Below, one piece after another: positions 22,765 through 29,588 of a stretch of DNA of 35,338 bases. Both the position numbers and the translations under genes were made by a program. Below the pieces are notes generated by a model, which had not been told where the DNA came from, ran no database searches, and saw nothing but the letters and a program-made list of their open reading frames with translations. The stretch comes from Streptomyces gilvus. Lineage in GTDB: Bacteria; Actinomycetota; Actinomycetes; Streptomycetales; Streptomycetaceae. The number at the start of each line of letters is the position of its first letter. The first letter of the stretch is position 1. The stretch lies in NCBI RefSeq assembly GCF_022513565.1, contig NZ_JAKWBE010000050.1:1-35338 (forward strand), given 5' to 3'.

Positions 22765-22870
22765 GTACGCCTCCCGTGTATGAGCACCTGCAAAGGAGAA
22801 GCCGGATCTTGGTCCGGCTCCTGCCCTGAAGACTAGTCGGACGGGCAACACCTGCGCAGACACGCGAAAA

Positions 22871-22888
22871 TCACTTCCGTGGAAGTGA
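22871..22888. promoter_or_regulatory. Palindrome centred on the GTG start of the cobU fusion
   Basis: TCACTTCC (22871-22878) and GGAAGTGA (22881-22888) are exact reverse complements with only GT between them, and that GT belongs to the start codon at 22879. No Shine-Dalgarno sequence is seen; a GAAAAT seven bases upstream could be a -10 box. Operator or start-codon hairpin are both possible. Confidence 0.55.
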
Positions 22889-24084
22889 CTCTGCTCGGTA
22901 CCGGTGCCCCCCTGGGACTGCCCCGCCCCGACTGCCCCTGCGCCGCCTGCGCGGTAGCGCTCGGCGAGGACGCGCGGGCGGCGACCGCCGTCCTCGTGGA
23001 CGGCACGCTGCTGCTCGACCTGACGCCGGGCGCCGCCTTCGCGGCCGCGCGGGCCGGGCACTCCCTGGGCGGCGTACGCCAGGTGCTGCTGTCCCACCCG
23101 CACGACGGACCGCCCGTCGAGGTCCCCGCCGGTCTGCCGCAGCCGGGGCGGGTGCCGGACGGACGGGAGTTGGCGCTGCTGACGGGGCATCGGGTGCGCG
23201 CGGTGGCGTTGGACGCGCCCGGCACCGGCTACGCCGTGACCGGGCCGAACGGCCGGCGGCTGCTGTACCTCCCGCCCGGGGGCGCGCCGGCCGGGCTGGA
23301 GGCGAACGGCTCCGTGGAGTCGTACGACATGGTGCTCGCCGACGTCGTGGGGCGGCCGGACGCGCTGGCGAAGCTGCGGGCGGTCGGCGCGCTCGGGCCG
23401 ACCACGGACGTCGTCGCCGTCCATCTGGACCACGACGTGCCGCCCGGCGCGGAGTTGCGACGGCGGCTCGCGACGGCGGGGGCGCGGACCGTGCCGGACG
23501 GGTCGACGCTGACGGTCGGCGTGTACGAGGACGTGCCCGACGTGCCGCGCCGGACGCTGGTGCTCGGCGGGGCGCGGTCGGGGAAGTCGGTGGAGGCCGA
23601 GCGGCGGCTGGAGGCCTTCCCCGACGTGCTGTACGTGGCGACGGGCGGGACGCGCGGCGGGGACACCGAGTGGGCGTCGCGGGTCGCCGCGCACCGGGAG
23701 CGGCGGCCGGGGTCGTGGCGGACGGTCGAGACGTGCGATCTGGTGCCGTTGTTGAAGGAGGAGGGGGCACCGTTGCTGATCGACTGTCTGTCGCTGTGGC
23801 TGACGGACGCGATGGACTCCGTCGGGGCGTGGGACGACGCGGTGTGGGCGGACGAGGGGGAGCGTGCCCTCCGGGAGCGGGTGCGGGAGTTGACGTCGGC
23901 GGTGCGGGCGGCTCGGCGGACCGTTGTCGCCGTGTCCAACGAGGTGGGGTCGGGCATCGTGCCCGCTACGGCTTCCGGGCGGCGGTATCGGGATGAGTTG
24001 GGGCGGTTGAACGCGGCGTTCGGGGCGGAGTGTGAGGCTGTCGTGCTGGTGGTTGCGGGGCAGGCGGTGGTTTTGCGGGGGTGA
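22879..24084 (+). CDS. cobU: Degenerate PhnP-like metallo-beta-lactamase domain fused to CobU
   Basis: This 401-aa protein has two parts. Residues 1-215 resemble PhnP-type metallo-beta-lactamase folds (opening MEVTLLGTGAPLGLPRPDCPCAAC), but the metal motif HxHxDH is reduced to HPHDGP, so hydrolase activity is doubtful. Residues about 225-401 are CobU, the adenosylcobinamide kinase and adenosylcobinamide-phosphate guanylyltransferase of late B12 synthesis: P-loop GGARSGKS (230-237), the likely guanylylated His272 in HRERRP, and NEVGSGIVP. It works with CobT and CobS, both encoded within 7 kb. The GTG start lies in a perfect palindrome and is probably leaderless. No B12 riboswitch is seen upstream. 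Confidence 0.9.
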   Translation: MEVTLLGTGAPLGLPRPDCPCAACAVALGEDARAATAVLVDGTLLLDLTPGAAFAAARAGHSLGGVRQVLLSHPHDGPPVEVPAGLPQPGRVPDGRELALLTGHRVRAVALDAPGTGYAVTGPNGRRLLYLPPGGAPAGLEANGSVESYDMVLADVVGRPDALAKLRAVGALGPTTDVVAVHLDHDVPPGAELRRRLATAGARTVPDGSTLTVGVYEDVPDVPRRTLVLGGARSGKSVEAERRLEAFPDVLYVATGGTRGGDTEWASRVAAHRERRPGSWRTVETCDLVPLLKEEGAPLLIDCLSLWLTDAMDSVGAWDDAVWADEGERALRERVRELTSAVRAARRTVVAVSNEVGSGIVPATASGRRYRDELGRLNAAFGAECEAVVLVVAGQAVVLRG

Positions 24085-24093
24085 CGGTTCTTT

Positions 24094-24172
24094 GGCCGCG
24101 GGCCGGTGGGGGCTGGTCGCGGCCGCGCGGCGGAGCCGTACATCGATACAGCCCCGCGCCCCTAACGGGGCG
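24094..24172. repeat. Streptomyces intergenic repeat element, copy B
   Basis: It shares GGCCGCGGG, GCTGGTCGCG (24112-24121) and CCCCGCGCCCCT (24152-24163) with copy A at 9555, in the same order, but has about 30 extra bases in the middle. It ends in a small hairpin that contains the stop codon of the minus-strand methyltransferase. Confidence 0.6.
24157..24172. terminator. Hairpin at the end of repeat copy B
   Basis: CGCCCC (24157-24162) and GGGGCG (24167-24172) form a 6-bp stem with loop TAAC between convergent genes. The CTA that encodes the methyltransferase stop (24162-24164) is in it. Confidence 0.5.
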
Positions 24173-24653
24173 TTGCAGGGACCCGGCGTGCGACAAGGCG
24201 GCGTGTCTTCGAGCTGAGGATCTGGCAGCCCTGGGACTCGAGTTCGGTGCGCAGGGCGTTCGCGCAGGGTGTCTCGACCAGCAGGAGGCCCGACGGGCGT
24301 AGGGCTGTCACCGCCGTTCTGAGTTCCTCTCGGGAGGCCGGGGTGTGCAGGAGGGTCACCACGTCGTAGCGGGATCTGACCGCCGTTGCGATGTGAGGGT
24401 GGGTCAGGGGGCCCACGTAGGCCATCTCCACCTTTTCCTCCGCCTGGGCGTGGGCGACTCGGGGGGTCGGGTCCGTGCCGTCGAAGGAGGTGTAGGGGAA
24501 CAGGCGTCGGGCGGTTTCCGGGAAGGCCGCGTCGCCCGTGGCCACGTCCAGCCAGCTCTCGGGTTCGGGGAGGAGGTTGCGGACCGCTCGGGCCGCTCCG
24601 CGGTGGCGGCGTCGTCGGTCGAGGTCGGTGAGGAGACGTACCAAAATGCCCAC
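24162..24653 (-). CDS. Small class I SAM-dependent methyltransferase-like protein
   Basis: This 163-aa protein looks like a short methyltransferase: WLDVATGDAAFPETARRLFP resembles motif I, FDGTDPTPRV the acidic loop, and YDVVTLLHTPASREELRTAVTALRPSGLLLVETP the later strands. The motif I glycine pattern is loose, so binding of SAM is likely but not certain. The frame opens further upstream, but GTG 24653 is the best start: on the minus strand TTGCCC, 17 bases, TATGTT and seven bases lead straight to it, a textbook leaderless promoter that overlaps the earlier candidate ATG at 24665. The stop codon is supplied by repeat copy B. It is divergent from cobT, and the substrate is unknown. Confidence 0.75.
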   Translation of the reverse strand: MGILVRLLTDLDRRRRHRGAARAVRNLLPEPESWLDVATGDAAFPETARRLFPYTSFDGTDPTPRVAHAQAEEKVEMAYVGPLTHPHIATAVRSRYDVVTLLHTPASREELRTAVTALRPSGLLLVETPCANALRTELESQGCQILSSKTRRLVARRVPATPR

Positions 24654-24660
24654 AAAAAGG

Positions 24661-24689
24661 AACATAAGGTGTACTGCTGTGGCGGGCAA
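24661..24689 (-). promoter_or_regulatory. Promoter of the small methyltransferase gene
   Basis: TTGCCC (24689-24684), 17-bp spacer, TATGTT (24666-24661), then seven bases to GTG 24653. This is the best-matching promoter of the leaderless set. Confidence 0.65.
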
Positions 24690-24744
24690 CGACGTGGGAG
24701 GCGCGTGATGGCCATGTGGCGCCGTCCTGTTCGACCGGTGCCGG

Positions 24745-24750
24745 TACTGT
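24745..24750 (+). promoter_or_regulatory. -10 box of leaderless cobT
   Basis: TACTGT ends seven bases before the ATG at 24758, and there is no Shine-Dalgarno sequence. The -35 region is weak. Confidence 0.5.
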
Positions 24751-24757
24751 TCGGCGA

Positions 24758-25858
24758 ATGAGCTCGCTTAATCTCGACGACTTCACCGATCTGATCGAGC
24801 GCCCCGACGGCGGGGTGCGCCGCGACGCCGAGGCGCGCCGGGAGCGTCAGGTCGTGCCGCCCGGGTCGCTGGGCCGCCTCGACGACCTGGGTGAGTGGCT
24901 GTCCGCGGCCCAGTCCGCGGTACCGGTGCGGCCGATCGAGCGGCCCCGGGTGGTGCTCTTCGCCGGTGACCACGGGGTCGCCGAGCTGGGTGTCTCCGCG
25001 CGACGCCCGGGCGGCGCCGGCGAGTTGGTCCGCGAGGTGCTGGAGGGCGGCCGTCCGGTGTCGGTGCTGGCCCGGCGGCTCGGGGTGCCGGTGCGGATCG
25101 TCGACATGTCCTTGGACTGCGACCCGGACTCGCTTCCGGACGAGGTCGTACGGCACCGGGTGCGGCGCGGCAGCGGACGGATCGACATCGAGGACGCGCT
25201 CACCCTGGAGGAGGCCGAGGCGGCGTTCCGGGCGGGGGTCGCCGTCGCCGACGAGGAGGCCGACTCCGGTACGGATCTGGTGGTGCTCGGCGATGTGAGC
25301 GTGGGCGGGACGACGGTGGCGGGCGTGCTGATCGCCGCGCTGTGCGGGACCGACGCCTCCGTGGTGACCGGGCGGGGCGGGCTCGCGATCGACGACCTGG
25401 CGTGGATGCGCAAGTGCGCGGCGATCCGGGACGCGTTGCGGCGGGCCCGGCCGGTGCTCGGGGATCAGCTGCAGCTGCTGGCGAGCGTGGGCGGGGCCGA
25501 CGTCGCCGCGATGACGGGCTTCCTGCTGCAGAGCGCGGTGCGCAAGACGCCGGTGATCCTGGACGGGGTCGTGGTGTCCGCCGCCGCGCTGGTGGCCCAG
25601 CGGATCGCGTTCCGGGCGCCGGACTGGTGGCTGGCGGGGCACGACAGCGGGGAGCCGGGGCAGGCGAAGGCGCTGGACCGGATGGCGCTGGAGCCGCTGC
25701 TGACCCAGGGGGTGACCGTCGGCGAGGGCGCGGGCGCGCTGCTCGCGCTGCCGCTGGTGCAGGCCGCTGCGGCGCTGTCCGCGGAGTTGCCGGAGAAGCC
25801 CGAGGTTCCCGGGGACGACGAGAAGACCGCGGAAGTCGAGAAGGAAGCGACGGAGTAG
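24758..25858 (+). CDS. cobT: Nicotinate-nucleotide--dimethylbenzimidazole phosphoribosyltransferase CobT
   Basis: This 366-aa enzyme makes alpha-ribazole phosphate from nicotinate mononucleotide and dimethylbenzimidazole, the lower-ligand arm of B12. Family signatures include PPGSLGRLDDLGEWL (about residues 33-47), FAGDHGVAELGVSA, VVLGDVSVGGTT, LDGVVVSAAALVA and the active-site EGAGALLALPLV, where Glu323 is the expected catalytic base. It is slightly longer than E. coli CobT because of an acidic C-terminal tail (PEVPGDDEKTAEVEKEATE). The start MSSLNLDDF is leaderless by the -10 spacing. Its substrate nicotinate mononucleotide depends on quinolinate from NadA, encoded about 8 kb away. Confidence 0.96.
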   Translation: MSSLNLDDFTDLIERPDGGVRRDAEARRERQVVPPGSLGRLDDLGEWLSAAQSAVPVRPIERPRVVLFAGDHGVAELGVSARRPGGAGELVREVLEGGRPVSVLARRLGVPVRIVDMSLDCDPDSLPDEVVRHRVRRGSGRIDIEDALTLEEAEAAFRAGVAVADEEADSGTDLVVLGDVSVGGTTVAGVLIAALCGTDASVVTGRGGLAIDDLAWMRKCAAIRDALRRARPVLGDQLQLLASVGGADVAAMTGFLLQSAVRKTPVILDGVVVSAAALVAQRIAFRAPDWWLAGHDSGEPGQAKALDRMALEPLLTQGVTVGEGAGALLALPLVQAAAALSAELPEKPEVPGDDEKTAEVEKEATE

Positions 25859-25927
25859 GCGGCACGACAGCCGAAAGTCGGCCGCACGGCAGACGAAAGA
25901 TGGACGGGTTCAGCCGGGCATCCCCCA

Positions 25928-25933
25928 TATGAT
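25928..25933 (+). promoter_or_regulatory. -10 box of leaderless MprF-like gene
   Basis: TATGAT ends eight bases before the ATG at 25942; no Shine-Dalgarno sequence or good -35 is seen. Confidence 0.5.
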
Positions 25934-25941
25934 CCTCATCC

Positions 25942-27678
25942 ATGGGAGATGCCCGAAATGCCTCGCGTCGAGCCGCCGCTTTCGCTGTCTGGTACCTGCG
26001 GACCGTCGCGTTCGTCAACTTCCTCAGCGCCGTCTGGGTCTCCCTGGGGCAGGACGTGCGGCGGCACAACCAGGAGAACTTCTTCACGCCGTACCTGCTG
26101 ACCGCCGGCTTCGCGTCGGGGGTGTTCACCGCCTTCCTCGCCATCACCATGCGCCGCCGCAAGCGCGCCGCCTGGATCCTGAACCTGGCGCTGGCCGGCC
26201 CCTTCCTGGGGCTGTTCGCCTTCGCGATGGCGTTCCCGGAGATCCGCCAGTACGCCCAGAACTGGATCTCCCTCGTCCTCACCGCGGCCTTCGTCGCCGC
26301 GCTGCTGGTCGGACGCGGGGAGTTCTACGCCAAGGGCGACCGGTCCAACCCGAAGCTCGCCGCCGCCGTCGCGGTCGGCGGCACACTGGCCGCCTCGCTG
26401 CTCGCCGGGCTGCTGGTCACCGTCACCAACCAGGCGCCGGACGCGGCGAGTTCGACGTTCCTGGAGCGCTGGCGCTACGGCACCTTCCGGCTGGTCTCGG
26501 TCGCCGTCGACGAGTCCCGCTTCCCCGGCGTCGACGCGCCGAACTGGGTCAACGTCGCCATCAACGTGCTCAGCACGCTGCTCGTCCTCGCCGTCCTGTA
26601 CGCCGCCTTCCGCTCCCGGCGGGCCGTCGACCCGATCACCGAGGACGACGAGAAGCGGCTGCGGGAACTGCTGGAGCGGCACGGGGAGCGCGACTCGCTC
26701 GGCTACTTCGCGCTGCGCCGGGAGAAGAGCGTGGTGTGGTCGCCGACCGGGAAGGCGGCCGTCGCCTACCGGGTGGTGGGGGGCGTCTCGCTGGCCTCCG
26801 GTGATCCGATCGGGGATCCGGAGGCCTGGCCGGGTGCCATCGAGCCGTGGCTCGCCGAGGCCCGCGCGCACGGGTGGATCCCGGCCGTGATGGGGGCGAG
26901 CGAGGAGGCGGGCACGGTGTACGCACGCCACGGGATGGACGCCCTGGAGCTGGGCGACGAGGCGATCGTCGAGGTCGCCGAGTTCACCCTGGAGGGGCGG
27001 GCCATGCGGACCGTGCGGCAGGCCTACAACCGGGTCGGGCGGGCCGGGTACACGGTGCGCGTCCGGCGGCACGAGGACATCCCGGCCGACGAGATGGCGT
27101 ACCTGCTGAAGCGGGCGGACGACTGGCGGGACGGGGCGACCGAGCGCGGGTTCAGCATGGCGCTGGGGCGGCTCGGGGACCCGGAGGACGGGCGGTGCGT
27201 GATGCTGGAGTGCACGGACGCCCGGGGTGAGCTCAAGGCGCTGCTGTCCTTCGTGCCGTGGGGGCCGCACGGGCTCTCGCTGGACCTGATGCGCCGGGAC
27301 CGCGACGCGGACAACGGGCTGATGGAGTTCATGGTGCTGGACCTCCTGCGCCGCGCCCGGGAAATCGGGATCACCCAGGTTTCGCTCAACTTCGCGATGT
27401 TCCGCTCGGTCTTCGAACGTGGGGCGCGTCTCGGTGCCGGGCCGGTGCTGAGGCTGTGGCGCTCGCTGCTCAGCTTCTTCTCCCGCTGGTGGCAGATCGA
27501 GTCGCTGTACCGCGCCAACGCCAAGTACCGGCCCATCTGGGAGCCGCGCTTCCTGCTCTTCGAGAAGAGCGCGGACCTCCCGCGCATCGGCCTGGCGTCG
27601 GCGCACGCGGAGGGGTTCCTGGAGGCTCCTGGACTGCCGAAGTGGGTGCATCGGCGGCACTTGGAAACCCACCGATAG
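25942..27678 (+). CDS. MprF/LysX-like phosphatidylglycerol aminoacyltransferase (DUF2156 domain)
   Basis: This 578-aa protein has five or six hydrophobic helices in residues 15-225 and a large cytoplasmic DUF2156/GNAT-like domain in about 230-578. Features of the family include SLGYFALRREKSVVWSPTGKAAVAYRVVGG, LASGDPIGDPEAWP, EFTLEGRAMRTVRQAYNRV and LSLDLMRRDRDADNGLMEFMV (each in the expected order). Such enzymes move lysine or alanine from aminoacyl-tRNA to phosphatidylglycerol, lowering the negative charge of the membrane. Compared with Firmicute MprF the membrane part is short and lacks a clear flippase-sized domain. The amino acid used cannot be read from the sequence. A rhomboid-like gene follows 48 bases downstream and is probably cotranscribed. 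Confidence 0.88.
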   Translation: MGDARNASRRAAAFAVWYLRTVAFVNFLSAVWVSLGQDVRRHNQENFFTPYLLTAGFASGVFTAFLAITMRRRKRAAWILNLALAGPFLGLFAFAMAFPEIRQYAQNWISLVLTAAFVAALLVGRGEFYAKGDRSNPKLAAAVAVGGTLAASLLAGLLVTVTNQAPDAASSTFLERWRYGTFRLVSVAVDESRFPGVDAPNWVNVAINVLSTLLVLAVLYAAFRSRRAVDPITEDDEKRLRELLERHGERDSLGYFALRREKSVVWSPTGKAAVAYRVVGGVSLASGDPIGDPEAWPGAIEPWLAEARAHGWIPAVMGASEEAGTVYARHGMDALELGDEAIVEVAEFTLEGRAMRTVRQAYNRVGRAGYTVRVRRHEDIPADEMAYLLKRADDWRDGATERGFSMALGRLGDPEDGRCVMLECTDARGELKALLSFVPWGPHGLSLDLMRRDRDADNGLMEFMVLDLLRRAREIGITQVSLNFAMFRSVFERGARLGAGPVLRLWRSLLSFFSRWWQIESLYRANAKYRPIWEPRFLLFEKSADLPRIGLASAHAEGFLEAPGLPKWVHRRHLETHR

Positions 27679-27726
27679 GAACGGCAGCGACAGCACGTCG
27701 CGGCACGACAGGTGAGGATCGCCCGG

Positions 27727-28467
27727 ATGAACAGGCTCGCCCGCTGGGCCCGTGCCGAATGGGGGCTGGTGTACGTCACGGTGCGCGGGCCGCTGGTCGA
27801 GCGTCGGCTGCGGGCGGTCCCGATGACGCTTTCGGCGGTGGCGCTGACGGCGGCCGTGCAGATCGTGCAGAACCAGTCGTGGGGGTACGGGTTCGTGCAG
27901 GACGTCGGCGGGGTACGGGCCGAGGACCCGCTGCGGCTGGCCCTGCTGCGCACCCCGCTGTCCCTGTTCGTGCCGGCGCTGGACCTGCCGGTGTGGGGCG
28001 CGCTGCTGCAGGTCCTGTTCGTCTTCGGGATCGCGGAGATCTGCCTCGGCCGGCTGCGCACGCTGGTCATCGCGTACACCGCGACGCTGGCCGGCACGCT
28101 GTACGCGCGTCTGGGCATCCGGCTGGGCTTCGACAGCCTCTTCGGCCTGCCGTCGTCGGACGCCCGGGTGGTCGACACCGGTCCGTCGGCGGCCGTGGTG
28201 GGCCTGGCCGTCTTCCTCGGCTGGCGTTACGGCGCGTATGTGACGGCGGGCGCGGTGGCCGCGGCGATGGCGGTCGAGGTGGGGTTGAAGGGCAACCTGG
28301 CCGGCAAGGAGCACCTCGCGGCGATCGCGGCCGTGGCGGCACTGATCGCCCTCTCGTCCCTCCACCGACACCACCGGCAATCGCGCGCGAACGCGGCACC
28401 GGGTCCACCCCCGCCCCCCGTCGGCACCCCACCCCCCGAACCACACCCCCGCCGCTCCCCCGGCTAG
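27727..28467 (+). CDS. Rhomboid-like membrane protein
   Basis: This 246-aa protein has about six hydrophobic segments. FGIAEICLGRLRTLVIAYTATLAGTLYA resembles the loop and helix before the active site of rhomboid proteases. GPSAAVVGLAVFLG follows, with Ser154 in the position of the catalytic serine of the GxSx motif, and KEHLAAIAAVAAL places His196 where the catalytic histidine of the sixth helix is expected. The His-rich helix-2 oxyanion region of typical rhomboids is not seen, so it may be a rhomboid-like protein with reduced or different activity. The tail is proline-rich. ATG 27727 has GAGGA about ten bases upstream; GTG 27712 is an alternative. It follows the MprF-like gene. Confidence 0.75.
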   Translation: MNRLARWARAEWGLVYVTVRGPLVERRLRAVPMTLSAVALTAAVQIVQNQSWGYGFVQDVGGVRAEDPLRLALLRTPLSLFVPALDLPVWGALLQVLFVFGIAEICLGRLRTLVIAYTATLAGTLYARLGIRLGFDSLFGLPSSDARVVDTGPSAAVVGLAVFLGWRYGAYVTAGAVAAAMAVEVGLKGNLAGKEHLAAIAAVAALIALSSLHRHHRQSRANAAPGPPPPPVGTPPPEPHPRRSPG

Positions 28468-28763
28468 ACCCAGCCACTCACGGCACGGGGTTACCCCTGT
28501 CCCTCCCTTCGGCGTACGGCGAAGACCGGACCAGCGACGGTCCCTCGACCACGCCCCCCCCGAGCCCCCGGCCGGTCGGAACCCGGCGGTCGATGCCCGA
28601 GCCGTGAGCGGGTCGGCTGCCTCGGGTCGCCGCAGTCCCCGCCGCGCGCCCAACCCGACGGCCGTCAGCGCCACCGTCGCCTCACCACCGGGCACGGCGT
28701 CCGGGTCGCCGGCGGAGCCCCGTGCGCGCGCACCACGGTGCCCCTCTCGACGCTCCCGCAGCG
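28468..28763. other. 296-bp convergent intergenic region
   Basis: Between the rhomboid-like gene and the minus-strand membrane protein I see no convincing gene. Open frames here have unusual composition for the region. A short hairpin, GACGCT (28749-28754) with AGCGTC (28760-28765), overlaps the stop codon of the membrane protein gene and may help end its transcript. The first 30 bases are C-rich. Confidence 0.5.
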
Positions 28764-29528
28764 TCAGTGGTGGTCCAGGGCGCGGGTCGGGAGGGGGTCG
28801 GGTTTGCCGCCGATCCAGTCCTGGAGTCTGCGGCGGGGGCCGAACCAGCGGCGGTCGCGGTGGTAGGCGCGCAGGGTGGCCTTGGCGCGGGCGCGGGGGC
28901 GGCGCCGATAGAAGCGGCGGGCCCAGGGCGAGCCGGGGCGGGCGAGCCGGACCAGGCCGATCAGGCCGACCAGCGGGACGATCACGCTGAAGATCGCCAT
29001 TCGTGGCTTGCCCTTGGTGAGGACGAGCAGGGCGAAGGCGAAGTTGACCACGACCGTCGAGATGACGCTGCCCCGGTCCTGGAGTTCGGCCTGGCTCATG
29101 TCGTTGACGCCGAACGGCGCGAACCCGGCGAGGAGCAGCCCGACCAGGGCAGCCGTCAGGACGACGACCTCGACGCTGCGGCGGCCCTGCTCGGACCAGT
29201 AGACGTCGTCGAGATGGACGATCAGCGCGAACTCGTCCAGGACCAGCCCCGCTCCCATCCCGAACAGCACGGCGCAGACGGCGGAGCCGAACCCGTGCCG
29301 GTCGCTGGCCACCGCCCCGAACCCGCCCACCACGGTGAGCACGACCCCGGGCACCACGTGATGGATGTGCAGCCCGCCCGCCTTGACGTTCCCGAAGGGC
29401 CCCTTGCCGGCCCGGATGAGCCGGGTGATGAGCCGGGTGACGAAGAACGTCAGCACGAACGCGGTGAGGGCGAGCAGCAGCGGCAGCTTGCCCGGCTCGA
29501 CGATGTTGCGCTGCAGCCAATGTCCCAT
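28764..29528 (-). CDS. Uncharacterised multi-pass membrane protein with His/Asp motifs
   Basis: I do not recognise a named family for this 254-aa protein. It has about six hydrophobic helices in residues 15-195 and a very basic C-terminal tail (RRFYRRRPRARAKATLRAYHR, residues about 204-224). Three polar clusters sit at or in the helices: HIHH at 54-57, DE at 98-99, and HLDDVYW at 105-111. Their pattern suggests a metal site or a membrane enzyme. The ATG is leaderless by position: on the minus strand TAAAGT ends six bases upstream. It is divergent from cobS across 60 bp, with which it shares the promoter region. Confidence 0.85.
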   Translation of the reverse strand: MGHWLQRNIVEPGKLPLLLALTAFVLTFFVTRLITRLIRAGKGPFGNVKAGGLHIHHVVPGVVLTVVGGFGAVASDRHGFGSAVCAVLFGMGAGLVLDEFALIVHLDDVYWSEQGRRSVEVVVLTAALVGLLLAGFAPFGVNDMSQAELQDRGSVISTVVVNFAFALLVLTKGKPRMAIFSVIVPLVGLIGLVRLARPGSPWARRFYRRRPRARAKATLRAYHRDRRWFGPRRRLQDWIGGKPDPLPTRALDHH

Positions 29529-29534
29529 ATGCGC

Positions 29535-29540
29535 ACTTTA
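29535..29540 (-). promoter_or_regulatory. -10 box of the leaderless membrane protein gene
   Basis: TAAAGT on the minus strand (29540-29535) ends six bases before the ATG at 29528. Confidence 0.5.
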
Positions 29541-29576
29541 GCGACGGCCGCCGCGGACCTCCTCCCGACCGCCGGG

Positions 29577-29582
29577 TAACCT
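29577..29582 (+). promoter_or_regulatory. -10 box of leaderless cobS
   Basis: TAACCT ends six bases before the GTG at 29589, mirroring the divergent gene. CGGACC at 29554 is a -35 candidate with 17-bp spacing. Confidence 0.5.
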
Positions 29583-29588
29583 GCGCCG

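Noticed and set aside
24654..24689. Upstream starts (TTG 24689, ATG 24665) for the small methyltransferase
   Set aside because: The stretch matches a -35 and -10 promoter with ideal spacing to GTG 24653, so it is more likely promoter than coding sequence.
28604..28990. Possible gene in the gap after the rhomboid-like gene
   Set aside because: The translation is Arg/Gly/Ser-rich, runs antisense into a well-supported membrane protein gene and lacks a ribosome-binding site.
25936..29520. Very long open frame on the minus strand (over 1,100 codons)
   Set aside because: It lies antisense to cobT, the MprF-like and rhomboid-like genes. High G/C at third positions leaves antisense frames open; the translation is low-complexity Arg/Pro/His-rich with no family features.
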